The position numbers were made by a program, and so were the translations under genes. Positions 22,171 through 31,082 of a DNA stretch of 64,000 bases are shown here, one piece after another. The notes below the pieces were generated by a model. The model was not told the origin of the DNA, ran no database searches, and saw nothing but the letters and a program-made list of their open reading frames with translations. The stretch is from Synechococcus sp. PCC 6312. Lineage in GTDB: Bacteria > Cyanobacteriota > Cyanobacteriia > Thermosynechococcales > Thermosynechococcaceae. Numbering within the stretch: position 1 is the stretch's first letter; each line of letters starts with the position of its first letter. The stretch lies in assembly GCF_000316685.1 (NCBI RefSeq), contig NC_019680.1:2233501-2297500 (forward strand). Reading direction: 5' to 3'.

Positions 22171-23154
22171 CTAGGGAAAGGGGGTTGATCCCACAGGGGA
22201 CTCTGTAGAGCCTTGCTCGCTCGGAGAATCCATCAGAGCTCCGTCCGGCATCACGGTTTCACTCAGATCCACCCCGGTTAAATCTACTCCCGTCAAATTG
22301 GCCCCAGTCAGAATTGCCTCAATGAGATTGGCCCCCCGCAGTTGGGCTTCAGAAAGATTGGCTCCCATCAAATTAGCCCCCGTCAAGATTGCCTCGTTGA
22401 GTTGCGCTCCCCGTAACATGGCCCGGGCCAAGCTGGCTCCCCGTAAATCTGCGCCAATTAGGCAGGCTTCATCTAAACAGGCATAGCGGAGATTAGCTTC
22501 CGTGAGGGTCGCTTCTCGTAGATTGGCCCCTTCTAGGCGGGCCTGGCGTAAATTTGCCCCCCGAAGATTGGTTTTTTGTAAGTTTGCCCCTTGAAGATTA
22601 CAATTTCGCAGGTTAGCTCCCCGTAAATTGGCCTGGATCAGGGTTGCTTCGAGCAAAATTGCATCGGCCATATCCGCCCCTCGCAGATAAGCATTGGTCA
22701 GGTTGGCCTGGCTTAAGTTCACCTGTTCCAGTTCCGCTAGGGTTAAATCGGTTAGGGTTAGGTCTGCTCCCCGCAAGATGGCCTGGCTCATATCTGCGGC
22801 TGTTAAGTTCGCTTCCGATAAAATTGCGCCGGTCAAGTTTGCTCGGGTTAGATCCGCTCCGGTCAGATTTGCCTTCCGCAGGTTCACTTTCCGCAAATCT
22901 GCCCCCATGAGCATCGCCCCGCGCAGGTCGGCCCCAATCAGGTCGGCATGATTCAAATTAATGGCTGAGAGAACGGCCCCCCGGAGATCGGCGCGCTGGA
23001 GTTTAGCCCCACTTAATCCGGCATCTGTTAAGTCAGCCCGACTGAGGTTAATTTCATCTAAACAACTGTGATTGAGATTGACGCGACGAAGGCGTTGCCC
23101 GGCAAAATTTCTGTCTCCGGCTCCATAGCGTTGAAGTAGTTCCTCTGCCTTCAC
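22171..23154 (-). CDS. pentapeptide-repeat protein
   Basis: After a short N-terminal segment (KAEELLQRYGAGDRNF), nearly the whole 327-residue protein is built of A(D/N)LXX repeats. These fold as a right-handed quadrilateral beta-helix of roughly a dozen coils. The last 30 residues are a Ser/Pro/Glu-rich tail. There is no signal peptide or TM segment. Such proteins are numerous in cyanobacteria and few have known functions. Translation starts at GTG with AAGGAG 10 nt upstream. It is convergent with pheT, 8 bp away. Repeats make the DNA internally repetitive. Confidence 0.92.
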   Translation of the reverse strand: MKAEELLQRYGAGDRNFAGQRLRRVNLNHSCLDEINLSRADLTDAGLSGAKLQRADLRGAVLSAINLNHADLIGADLRGAMLMGADLRKVNLRKANLTGADLTRANLTGAILSEANLTAADMSQAILRGADLTLTDLTLAELEQVNLSQANLTNAYLRGADMADAILLEATLIQANLRGANLRNCNLQGANLQKTNLRGANLRQARLEGANLREATLTEANLRYACLDEACLIGADLRGASLARAMLRGAQLNEAILTGANLMGANLSEAQLRGANLIEAILTGANLTGVDLTGVDLSETVMPDGALMDSPSEQGSTESPVGSTPFP

Positions 23155-23340
23155 CCCCGCTCATCTCCTTAGCGCATTTCAGAATGCTTTACGATCTCAT
23201 ATCCTTATGAGTCAAGGTTAGACTATTTCCTATCCCTAAACCTAGAAAACGTCACATCCCCTACCCGATTCCGCTTAAGTTATGCTTAAGATTTAAGATA
23301 AATTGCCCCGGCCTGGCTGTGAGGAGACCGAACACTTGCC

Positions 23341-25266
23341 ATGAAACCCAAAGCATCTCGACCTTGGTGGCGAGTCCAACGGAGTCAGCCCAAACGGCAT
23401 CCATCTACAGACCCATCCCTAAGGAGTGAACAGGGTGCAATTGAATTATCTCCAGCTGCCACTACATCTCAGGCTTCGTCCTCCATCCGTTGGCCCTTTG
23501 CACCCGTTTTCAACTCGCCTTGGTTTTGGCCATTTTTTATTTCCGGGGCCACTGCCTTGGGGGCCGCTATTTGGATCTTTAACCTCCCCCCCCTGCCGGA
23601 ATGTCGGAATGTTTCTCTGGGTACGACCGATGCCGAGCAACTGTACTGTGCCGATATGGCGGCGCGCCGAGGCAACATTAACGCCCTGATGGCAGCCCTA
23701 GATTTAGTCAGCCAATGGCCGCAGGATCATCCCCTTTATACCCAGGCCTTGGAACTCAGCAATCAATGGTCTCAGGCGACAATTGTGATTGCCCGGCAGC
23801 AATTTGCCCAGGGAAATATTGATTATGCCAAGACAATTATCCAAAAAGTCCCCAAAGGTTCTCATTACTATCCCCAGGCCCAATCCCTACTCACCTATTG
23901 GACCACTGATGAAGGTTCTAGCCTCGCGGCCCAGGCCAGTAGTGCCATCAATGGGGCCGATTGGCCAGCAGCCTTAGATATTGCCAGGCGATTAAGTTTA
24001 CTAGGGAGTGATCACTGGAGTTCCGTTGCCAGTGAGTTGATTGTCCGCATTAACCGGGAGCGAGAGGCCTGGGGACAACTGGAACAAGCCCGGGGCCTGG
24101 CGGGGTGGCAAACGGTCAACGAGTTGGTTGCAGCCATCTTAATGGCCGAGAAAATCAACCCCGAAACCATTGCCGGGCAGCGAGTGCCTCAAGAAATTCA
24201 GCCCTGGGTCAAGATGGTCATGGACTATGCCCAAGAGTGGCAAAATGCGGGCAACCTTGAAGCCGCCATTGACTTGGTGCGGGGAATTGCCCCAGTGCTC
24301 CGAGCGACCCAAGGAGATCCGCCCCTCCTCCAATTGGGCCAGGCCGAGGCAGCCGCTCATCAAGATACCTTTTGGGGGTACTGGGAAGGGATTATGCGTC
24401 TTGAAAAACTGGCAGGGGATTCGGGTTTAGCCGGCTATATCACCCGTCAACAACAGGCCTGGGAACGGCAGGCTCAAAACTTGGGACAACTGCAACTCGC
24501 GCGGGCACTCGCCGGCCTGGATCAAATCTGGGGCTATCAACTGGCCGTGCTCCAGGCCCAGAGTGTTAACATTAACCAACCCCGCCGGATTGAAGCCCAA
24601 ACCCTAATTGCCCAATGGCAACGTCAAATCCAGGCCAGTCAAGCTCAACCCTTACTGAATGCGGCCCAGAAACTGGCCCAAGCCGAAAACTATCCCGCTG
24701 CCCAGCTAATTGCCCAACGGATCTCACCCACAAATCCTCTCTACAGCACGGCCCAAGCCGAAGTGAAGCAATGGCAAGCCACCCTCCAAACTAAGCAGGA
24801 TCAACCGATTCTTGCTCAGGCCGAGGCCCTAGCCAGTCAAGATAAGCTCAGCGACGCTATTAACCGGGCCGGAGAAATTCCCCTCCATAGCCCCCTCTAT
24901 CGGCAGGCCCAAGCTCGGATTAGCGATTGGTACCGGGAAAGAAGACGCATTGAAGATGCTGAAGCCGCCGCCCGCCGCCCCCTCTGGTCTGCCCCCAGCC
25001 CTGAACCAGCCCCGGAAACAACTGAAATTAGCCCAGCCCCTAGCCCCGATGGTAGCCCGGAAACAACCCCATCTCTCACGCCATCCCCAGCCAGTGAGTT
25101 GCCCAGTTCTCCCCCAACCCCCACTAGTAGTCCCAGTCCTGCAGCACCATTGTCCCCTGAGCTCCCCCCTACCCCAGATCCAGTGGATTCCCCCCCAGTC
25201 AACACCCAGCCTCCTGCTCCAGATACACCACCTTCCAGCCCTAGCCCCAGCAACCCTGTCAATTAA
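23341..25266 (+). CDS. membrane-anchored helical-repeat protein, unknown function
   Basis: I do not recognise a named function. The 641-residue protein has a basic cytoplasmic N-terminus and one TM helix at about residues 62-80 (PFFISGATALGAAIWIF). A long Ala/Gln-rich helical part (about 85-545) follows, with TPR-like spacing and repeats such as HPLYTQALELSNQW and NPLYSTAQAEVKQW. The last 90 residues are Pro/Ser/Thr-rich and look disordered. Similar cyanobacterial proteins are sometimes labelled 'chromosome segregation ATPase', but there is no P-loop here, so that name is not supported. It starts at ATG. Confidence 0.75.
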   Translation: MKPKASRPWWRVQRSQPKRHPSTDPSLRSEQGAIELSPAATTSQASSSIRWPFAPVFNSPWFWPFFISGATALGAAIWIFNLPPLPECRNVSLGTTDAEQLYCADMAARRGNINALMAALDLVSQWPQDHPLYTQALELSNQWSQATIVIARQQFAQGNIDYAKTIIQKVPKGSHYYPQAQSLLTYWTTDEGSSLAAQASSAINGADWPAALDIARRLSLLGSDHWSSVASELIVRINREREAWGQLEQARGLAGWQTVNELVAAILMAEKINPETIAGQRVPQEIQPWVKMVMDYAQEWQNAGNLEAAIDLVRGIAPVLRATQGDPPLLQLGQAEAAAHQDTFWGYWEGIMRLEKLAGDSGLAGYITRQQQAWERQAQNLGQLQLARALAGLDQIWGYQLAVLQAQSVNINQPRRIEAQTLIAQWQRQIQASQAQPLLNAAQKLAQAENYPAAQLIAQRISPTNPLYSTAQAEVKQWQATLQTKQDQPILAQAEALASQDKLSDAINRAGEIPLHSPLYRQAQARISDWYRERRRIEDAEAAARRPLWSAPSPEPAPETTEISPAPSPDGSPETTPSLTPSPASELPSSPPTPTSSPSPAAPLSPELPPTPDPVDSPPVNTQPPAPDTPPSSPSPSNPVN

Positions 25267-25294
25267 TCACAACTCAATAATCGGAATCAATCCT

Positions 25295-25621
25295 GTGACT
25301 GCCCCCTCCCATTCCCATGCTGATCTCCCTGTCCCTCATGCTGCGGATCACGTTCATTCCCCAGAATCTCGGAAGGCGATTTTGAATCGGTTGGCGCGGC
25401 TAGAGGGTCACATTCGCGGGATTAAGAATATGGTGATTGAGGAGCGGGCCTGCCCCGATGTCCTGATTCAAATTGCGGCCGTTCGAGGGGCGTTAGACCG
25501 TGTAGCCCGGCTCATTTTGGATGAACATCTGACTCAATGTGTGGCGCGGGCCGCAGAACAGGGACGGATTGAAACTGAGATTGCTGAACTCAAAGCGGCC
25601 TTAGATCGATTTCTGGGCTAA
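25295..25621 (+). CDS. inrS: CsoR-family metal sensor, InrS-like (nickel)
   Basis: This is a 108-residue CsoR/RcnR-type repressor that releases DNA when it binds metal. With the GTG at 25295 as start, the candidate ligands are His21, Cys53, His78 and Cys82. These match the set known for the Synechocystis Ni(II) sensor InrS. The N-terminus is His-rich (HSHADLPVPHAADHVHS). The all-helical body RLARLEGHIRGIKNMV is typical. No nickel exporter gene is adjacent, so its target is not visible. It starts 28 bp after the preceding gene. Confidence 0.8.
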   Translation: MTAPSHSHADLPVPHAADHVHSPESRKAILNRLARLEGHIRGIKNMVIEERACPDVLIQIAAVRGALDRVARLILDEHLTQCVARAAEQGRIETEIAELKAALDRFLG

Positions 25622-25633
25622 AGACCTGAGGGG

Positions 25634-26368
25634 CTAGCGAGATTCCCGTAACCCACTCCAGCCGATGGTGATAAAGCCAATAGCCAAAAGAAACGCTCGC
25701 AGGCCATAGCGAATTCGGTTTACCAAGGCCTCCGTTTGAATTTGGTCGCTAGCTTCTTTTTGCTTGCTGCGAATTTGTTCTCGGACTTGCCCATATTGCT
25801 TCTCTATGGCCTGGGGATCCTGCTGGAGTTGTTGGAGTAAGGCCCGTTGTTCGGCCGGGAGTTGATCATTTTTGAGGATTTCAGGAATCTGGCCGCTGCT
25901 GGCAAGGGCTTTCAGTTGTTTTTCTTCTCGATCAATATTAATTTCGCTTTGGGCCGCCTGTTGTTTGAGTTGGGTCAGGGCCTGGTCGGTCAATTGGCCA
26001 GTGGTGGCTACTAGCAGCGGGATAGTTAACAAAAAGAGGAGACCCAGCAAGCTGGACACCACAAAGACCCAAAATCGCCAATCTTTCCAGGCCGGCGCGC
26101 CCGCTTCCGTCTCCTTATTGGCCCCGGCAACTCCTTGAATCCAAAACCCAACATAGATCAGCACAAAGGCAATCAAGGGCGTAATACCCCGATCCACAAA
26201 TTGGGTCAATAGATTAATTTGCCATTGCACATTTTGAAACTGGGGCGCAATTAACAGCACAATCCAGTCCCCAAAGAAACTGAGGATGAGCAAAACCCCC
26301 ACCAGCTTCAGAAATTGGGCCGCCAAGGGAACAGGACGTTGAGCAGGAGGAGTTTTCGGCACAGTCAT
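25634..26368 (-). CDS. HpsJ-like membrane protein
   Basis: This 244-residue protein has four TM segments: about 17-37 (LKVGVLLILSF region), 60-85, 105-130 and one near the C-terminus. A coiled, Gln-rich loop separates the last two. The pattern LVGVLLILSFFGDW and FVDRGITPLIAFVLIYVGFW fits the cyanobacterial HpsJ family, linked in filamentous species to hormogonium polysaccharide. In a unicellular organism the role is unclear. The ATG at 26368 is preferred to a TTG 33 bp upstream. It is convergent with inrS. Confidence 0.7.
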   Translation of the reverse strand: MTVPKTPPAQRPVPLAAQFLKLVGVLLILSFFGDWIVLLIAPQFQNVQWQINLLTQFVDRGITPLIAFVLIYVGFWIQGVAGANKETEAGAPAWKDWRFWVFVVSSLLGLLFLLTIPLLVATTGQLTDQALTQLKQQAAQSEINIDREEKQLKALASSGQIPEILKNDQLPAEQRALLQQLQQDPQAIEKQYGQVREQIRSKQKEASDQIQTEALVNRIRYGLRAFLLAIGFITIGWSGLRESR

Positions 26369-26531
26369 GGAGCGCAATCGCCTCAAAAGATGCTGGATCA
26401 ACCTTACCGGATTTGGGGCTGCCTTGGGCGATGAGGACGTTTACCCTAGGCAGATTGGGCAGAGAATCAAATTATTCTCTAAACATTTTTTAAATTACTA
26501 TTGAGGATAGCCTCCAGATGATTTAACATCG

Positions 26532-27869
26532 ATGACTGCTGAACAGACCACTCACCTGAAACGTTCCCTGGGGTTTACGGGAATTTTGGCCCAATCCCTG
26601 GCAGGTATGGCTCCCACGGCAACGCCAACGGTTAATGTGGGCATTATTGTCTTGGCGGCTGGGAGCGGGACTTGGTTAACCTATGTCGTGGCAACGGTTG
26701 CAGCTCTGATTATTGCCCATAACTTGAATATTTTTAGTCGCACCACCGCCTCAGCCGGAGCTTTGGGGGATTATGTTGGCTTGGGCCTGGGTAAACGGGG
26801 GCAACTGATCACAGCCTGGGCATTACTCTTAGCCTATGTAACAACGGCGATGGGCTTAATTACGGCCTGTGTGACCTACTTGGATAGTTTGTGCCAGAGG
26901 TTACAGTTAGGGATGCATCCAGGCGTTTTAGCGATGGGTGTGAGCAGCCTTGCCAGTGTCTTTGTCTTGCGGGAAATTCGGCTTTCAACCCGGATCATGT
27001 TGATTTTAGAAGCCCTTTCCGTCCTGTTAGTGCTGGTATTTTGTGTTTTGATCTTGTTCCATGACAGCTTGCGAGATGATTTGTCCCAACTGACCCTGAG
27101 GGGGGTGACGACTGATGGCTTTAACCAAGGATTGATCATTGCCATGCTCAGTTTTGCCGGTTTTGAGGCGGCCACCACCTTGGGAGAAGAAGCGGAACGT
27201 CCCCTAGCTACAATTCCCAAAACCTTAGTCGCTACGCCCATTTTTGCCGGGATTTTCTTTGTGTTTTCCGCCTACGTTTTAGTGCTGGGTTTTAATAGCT
27301 TTGATGTGGATGTGGCCAAGAGTGCTACGCCCTTAGAAACCTTGGCGACGGCAATGGGGCGGGATGGGTTAGGTTTTTTGATTGGGATTGGGGCAACGGC
27401 TAGTTTATTTGGTTGTACCCTAGCAACGATGGTGGGGGCGAGTCGGTTAATTTTTGCGATGTCACGCTTAGGGCAACTGCCTCAGTTTTTCAGTATTACT
27501 GCGCGACCCTCCAGCCAACCCCACCGGGCTACCCTGATGACCTGCATTCCGGTGAGTATTGTTGGTGTTCTGAGTATTCTGACTTTCAAGCCTTCGTTGG
27601 ATTTATTTGCTTGGTTTGGCACCTGTGGCACCTTTGGTTTTTTAATTGCCTATGGCCTGACCTGTATGGCGGCACCCGTTTTTTTACAGCAGGTTCAGCG
27701 ATTACGGCCCCAGGAACTGGCTTTAGGAGCATTGGGGTTTCTCATCACTGGCTATATTTTGATTGGGTCGGTGATCCCATTCCCTCCCTATCCCATGAAT
27801 TTAGCTCCAGTTGCGTTTTTCATCGCTATTATCTTGGGTGTGGGTTATTCGCTGCGTCGGGGGGACTAA
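26532..27869 (+). CDS. APC-superfamily amino acid permease
   Basis: This 445-residue secondary transporter has about 12 TM helices. The N-terminal LGFTGILAQSLAGMAPTATP carries the unwound first helix typical of the APC fold, and SFAGFEAATTLGEEAERP is the conserved helix 6 and following loop. It probably imports an amino acid or amine with H+ or Na+; the substrate cannot be inferred. The ATG start is clear. The next gene follows by 6 bp, so the two are likely co-transcribed. Confidence 0.88.
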   Translation: MTAEQTTHLKRSLGFTGILAQSLAGMAPTATPTVNVGIIVLAAGSGTWLTYVVATVAALIIAHNLNIFSRTTASAGALGDYVGLGLGKRGQLITAWALLLAYVTTAMGLITACVTYLDSLCQRLQLGMHPGVLAMGVSSLASVFVLREIRLSTRIMLILEALSVLLVLVFCVLILFHDSLRDDLSQLTLRGVTTDGFNQGLIIAMLSFAGFEAATTLGEEAERPLATIPKTLVATPIFAGIFFVFSAYVLVLGFNSFDVDVAKSATPLETLATAMGRDGLGFLIGIGATASLFGCTLATMVGASRLIFAMSRLGQLPQFFSITARPSSQPHRATLMTCIPVSIVGVLSILTFKPSLDLFAWFGTCGTFGFLIAYGLTCMAAPVFLQQVQRLRPQELALGALGFLITGYILIGSVIPFPPYPMNLAPVAFFIAIILGVGYSLRRGD

Positions 27870-27875
27870 GGGATC

Positions 27876-28730
27876 ATGGCCTGGGTGATTGTTTTTGCCA
27901 TTGGAGTTCTGTTTGGGGCCGGATTGACCTGGAGTATTTTGCAGAAAAGCCAACGCCAGGCCCAGCGTCGGGAAGTTTTAGCCCTCCAACAAACCCATCA
28001 GGCCGAGTTAACGGACTTAATCCAAACCCATGAAGCCATCCTGGCCGAGCTAAAACTTCACCACAAGCAGGATATTGACCAGGCCAAGCAAAAAAGCCTT
28101 GATGCCAGCCGCAGTGTGATCAAAGGTCAGATTGCCGAGCAAATAGCCCCGTATCTCCCCAATTTCAAATATTTACCCTCCGATGCCCGCTTTATTGGCG
28201 ACCCCATTGATTATTTAGTGATTAATGGTTATACCAATCTCAAAGATGGACAGGGTTCACCGGAGGAGTTAGAAGTTGTGTTAGTGGACATTAAGTCGGG
28301 AAAGGCAAAATTATCAGATCGGCAAGTGGCCATTGAAAACAGCGTCCGGGCGGGGCGGGTTCGCTTTGAAACCATTCGGATTAACTTAGATCAACAAAAG
28401 GCAGAAAAGCCCCCAGCAGAAACCCAGATGATGGAATTGCCCACCGCCTTACCGGATCCCTTAGGGGATGCACTGGACAACTCCCTAGAAGGGGGCTTAG
28501 ACCCAGGCCAACCGGGGGGTTCCTCTTTTCAACGCTCCCAACAGATTGCCAAAATTCGCCAACAGTATGCCCGGGCCTATGAGCCTTGGGAAGCCCAGGA
28601 AGATTTCCAACTGGGTCAACGCTTTCAACAGGGCCAATCTATTCAACAACTGGCAACTCAATTTCAACGTCAACCCAGTGCAATTCAGTCCCGCTTACGG
28701 AAGCTTAAATTACTATCCTCAGATGACTAA
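27876..28730 (+). CDS. Holliday-junction-resolvase-like endonuclease
   Basis: The 284-residue protein has an N-terminal membrane helix (VIVFAIGVLFGAGLTW) and a coiled coil (about 20-85). A nuclease-like domain (about 95-175) with FIGDPIDYLVINGY, the core VVLVDIKSGKAKLSDRQ and then IENSVRAGRVRFE follows. This is the family annotated as an endonuclease distantly related to archaeal Holliday-junction resolvases, with Asp and Lys in the VDIKSGK core as in PD-(D/E)XK enzymes. An HTH-like C-terminus (SIQQLATQFQRQPSAIQSRL) may bind DNA. Activity is not established. Confidence 0.75.
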   Translation: MAWVIVFAIGVLFGAGLTWSILQKSQRQAQRREVLALQQTHQAELTDLIQTHEAILAELKLHHKQDIDQAKQKSLDASRSVIKGQIAEQIAPYLPNFKYLPSDARFIGDPIDYLVINGYTNLKDGQGSPEELEVVLVDIKSGKAKLSDRQVAIENSVRAGRVRFETIRINLDQQKAEKPPAETQMMELPTALPDPLGDALDNSLEGGLDPGQPGGSSFQRSQQIAKIRQQYARAYEPWEAQEDFQLGQRFQQGQSIQQLATQFQRQPSAIQSRLRKLKLLSSDD

Positions 28731-28794
28731 CTGTTAAAACTTAAGGGTGAGGCATGATAGATCACAAGCTGGCCATGGCACTGGGGAAGCGTCA

Positions 28795-30276
28795 ATGATC
28801 ATTCTGCTCGGTAATATGCTGTTTCCCAGTCATCAAGACTTACCCTGTGACAGACATTTGATCTTTATGGCGGAGGACTTTCGGTTCTGCACTGCTGTTC
28901 CCTATCACAAGCATAAATTAATGCTCTACCTGGCAGCGATGCGGCATCAACGTCAGGTCTTAGAGGCAGAGGGACGGCGAGTGCTCTATTGGGAGTTGGA
29001 TTCCGACAATCAGCATTTGACCTATGAAGATAAGCTCTTACAGGCCCTCCACCAGACTCAAGATCAGGAGATCCACACCTACGAAATTGAGGATCGCAGC
29101 TTTAGTCAACGGCTTGTCCAGTTCTGCCAGGCCCAGGCCATTCGGTTGATCATTTATCCCACACCGATGTTTTTGACCAGTCGAGCAGAATTTCAAGGAA
29201 TCGGCCAGGGGCGCAAACGGCTGTTTATGGCTGATTTTTATAAAAAGCAACGGCAGCGGCTAGGGATATTACTCAATCAAGCAGGTCAACCCGAGGGGGG
29301 ACAGTGGAGTTTTGATCAGGATAATCGGCGGCGGCTACCCAGGGATGTGATTGTGCCAGATGTGAAGTTCCCGGCCTGGACTGAGACTGTCAAGACGGTC
29401 GCGCAATTAGTAGATCACCTGTTTCCAACGCACCCCGGCCGGACTGAGGATTTTTGGTTACCCGTCACCCATAGTGCAGCCCAGGCCTGGTTGCTAGAGT
29501 TTTTAACTGCCCGTTTGCCCCAGTTTGGCCCCTACGAAGATGCCTTACCCAGCCGCAGCCCCTTTGTGTTTCATTCTGTCCTCTCTCCCCTGCTGAATCT
29601 TGGTTTACTGACTCCCCAACAGGTCTTAACCACAACTCTAGACTTTATCGCTGGGCATCCTGTCCCCTTAAATTCCCTCGAAGGCTTTATTCGACAAATC
29701 ATTGGCTGGCGGGAATATGTGCGGGGGGCCTATTGGACATTGGGAGAACACCAAGAAACCAGCAACTTTTTTGGGCATCAGCGGCAATTGAGCCAGGCCT
29801 GGCAAACCGGAACAACAGGCTTAGTCCCAGTGGATCGGGTCATTGAAGGCTTAAAACTGCGGGGCTATGCCCATCATATTGAGCGGCTGATGGTGATTAG
29901 TAATGCGATGTTGCTTTGCGAAATTGCTCCCAACGCGGTGTTTACCTGGTTTATGGCCTGGTTTGTGGATTCGGCGGCCTGGGTGATGGGGCCAAATGTC
30001 TACGGGATGGGGCAGTTTGCCGATGGGGGGCTGATGATGACCAAACCCTACATTTCTGGCTCGAATTATTTACGCAAAATGGGGGACTATCCCAGTGGGG
30101 CCTGGCAAGAGGTTTGGGATGGGCTGTATTGGCGATTTGTGGACGCTAAACGGGATTACTTGGCCCAGAACCCACGCCTGTTACCCATGCTGCGAACCTT
30201 TGACCGCTTGGAACTCACCCGCAAACAACGGATTTTGGGATTAGCAGAGCAGGCCATTGCGAATCTGACGGTTTAA
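28795..30276 (+). CDS. cryptochrome/photolyase, PhrB (FeS-BCP) family
   Basis: This flavoprotein of the prokaryotic (6-4) photolyase / CryB group has 493 residues. Landmarks are the N-terminal antenna domain (HLIFMAEDFRFC, YHKHKLMLYLAAMR) and the FAD domain with GWREYVRGAYW, NVYGMGQFADGG and KPYISGSNYLRKM. Relatives carry three cysteines of a 4Fe-4S cluster after this last motif. Here the segment reads GDYPSGAWQEVWDGLYWRF, without cysteine and shorter, so the cluster is probably absent. One Cys remains in LLCEIAP. The ATG at 28795 is chosen over a GTG at 28747. Confidence 0.9.
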   Translation: MIILLGNMLFPSHQDLPCDRHLIFMAEDFRFCTAVPYHKHKLMLYLAAMRHQRQVLEAEGRRVLYWELDSDNQHLTYEDKLLQALHQTQDQEIHTYEIEDRSFSQRLVQFCQAQAIRLIIYPTPMFLTSRAEFQGIGQGRKRLFMADFYKKQRQRLGILLNQAGQPEGGQWSFDQDNRRRLPRDVIVPDVKFPAWTETVKTVAQLVDHLFPTHPGRTEDFWLPVTHSAAQAWLLEFLTARLPQFGPYEDALPSRSPFVFHSVLSPLLNLGLLTPQQVLTTTLDFIAGHPVPLNSLEGFIRQIIGWREYVRGAYWTLGEHQETSNFFGHQRQLSQAWQTGTTGLVPVDRVIEGLKLRGYAHHIERLMVISNAMLLCEIAPNAVFTWFMAWFVDSAAWVMGPNVYGMGQFADGGLMMTKPYISGSNYLRKMGDYPSGAWQEVWDGLYWRFVDAKRDYLAQNPRLLPMLRTFDRLELTRKQRILGLAEQAIANLTV

Positions 30277-30418
30277 TGAAAAATTGCTCTGTTGCTCCCG
30301 ACTCCGACAATGAGGCCGATCCAGAACAGGCTATCCAGGGTGAGGAAAATGGTTGAGGGGATTACGTTAGTGGGAAAATCTAGGTTGAATCATTCATCTC
30401 GCATTTGGAGACTGGAGA

Positions 30419-31078
30419 ATGCTTGAAGTTAACGCTCAGATGCACGAAGACTTGATGAAGGCGGCGGTGGGTGTGTTTCAGCTAACCCAAGACTCAACCA
30501 ACCTCAAATCAGTCTTTGATATTAATGATGCCATGCGGAATACGGAAGCCATGCAGGCCTGTATCCAATACCTACAATCTATCCCAACGGTTGCTGAGTT
30601 AATCACGGAACGCTACGTTGCCCCTAGCCTTGACCTCGAGGCTCTTTTGAAGTTACCCACAGAGTCACTGGGCTTTCAATATGCCAATATGCTGACCCAA
30701 GGGGGATTCAAAGCGGATTTCTTCCCGCAGGTTCCCACGGATGATGTGCTGGATTACATTCGCTTACGAGTCCGGCAAACCCATGACATTTGGCACGTGG
30801 TGACGGGTTTTGGCACAGATGAGGCCGGGGAGATTGCCATTCAAGCCTTTGGCCTGGCCCAGATGCATTATCCCAGTGCCGTTTTGATTATTGTGTCAGG
30901 CATCATGGCCGCCATTAAGCACCCAGATCAGTTGAACATGACTATCGAAAAGGTTTATCAGGGGTATCAACTGGGACAGAATGCCGGGCCATTTTTGGGG
31001 CAAAAGTGGGAGTTGGCCTGGGAAAAACCGGTTACTGACTGGCGGGCAGAATTAAAAGTCGCTCCAATCGGCAGTTAG
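30419..31078 (+). CDS. Coq4-family protein
   Basis: This 219-residue protein contains the Coq4 signature HDxxH-x11-E exactly (HDIWHVVTGFGTDEAGE). In eukaryotes Coq4 organises ubiquinone synthesis and acts on the C1 position of the ring. Cyanobacteria make plastoquinone and phylloquinone rather than ubiquinone, so the substrate here is unknown, perhaps another prenyl quinone (inference). The rest is helical with no TM helix. It starts at ATG and is convergent with the LysR gene, 4 bp away. Confidence 0.85.
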   Translation: MLEVNAQMHEDLMKAAVGVFQLTQDSTNLKSVFDINDAMRNTEAMQACIQYLQSIPTVAELITERYVAPSLDLEALLKLPTESLGFQYANMLTQGGFKADFFPQVPTDDVLDYIRLRVRQTHDIWHVVTGFGTDEAGEIAIQAFGLAQMHYPSAVLIIVSGIMAAIKHPDQLNMTIEKVYQGYQLGQNAGPFLGQKWELAWEKPVTDWRAELKVAPIGS

Positions 31079-31082
31079 AACC

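Noticed and set aside
22298-22951. Several frames on the plus strand opposite the pentapeptide-repeat gene
   Set aside because: They are antisense shadows created by the repeat periodicity.
24950-25294. Long N-terminal extension of the CsoR-like gene
   Set aside because: It is an out-of-frame reading of the Pro-rich end of the preceding gene; the GTG at 25295 gives a normal InrS-size protein with ligands at the expected positions.
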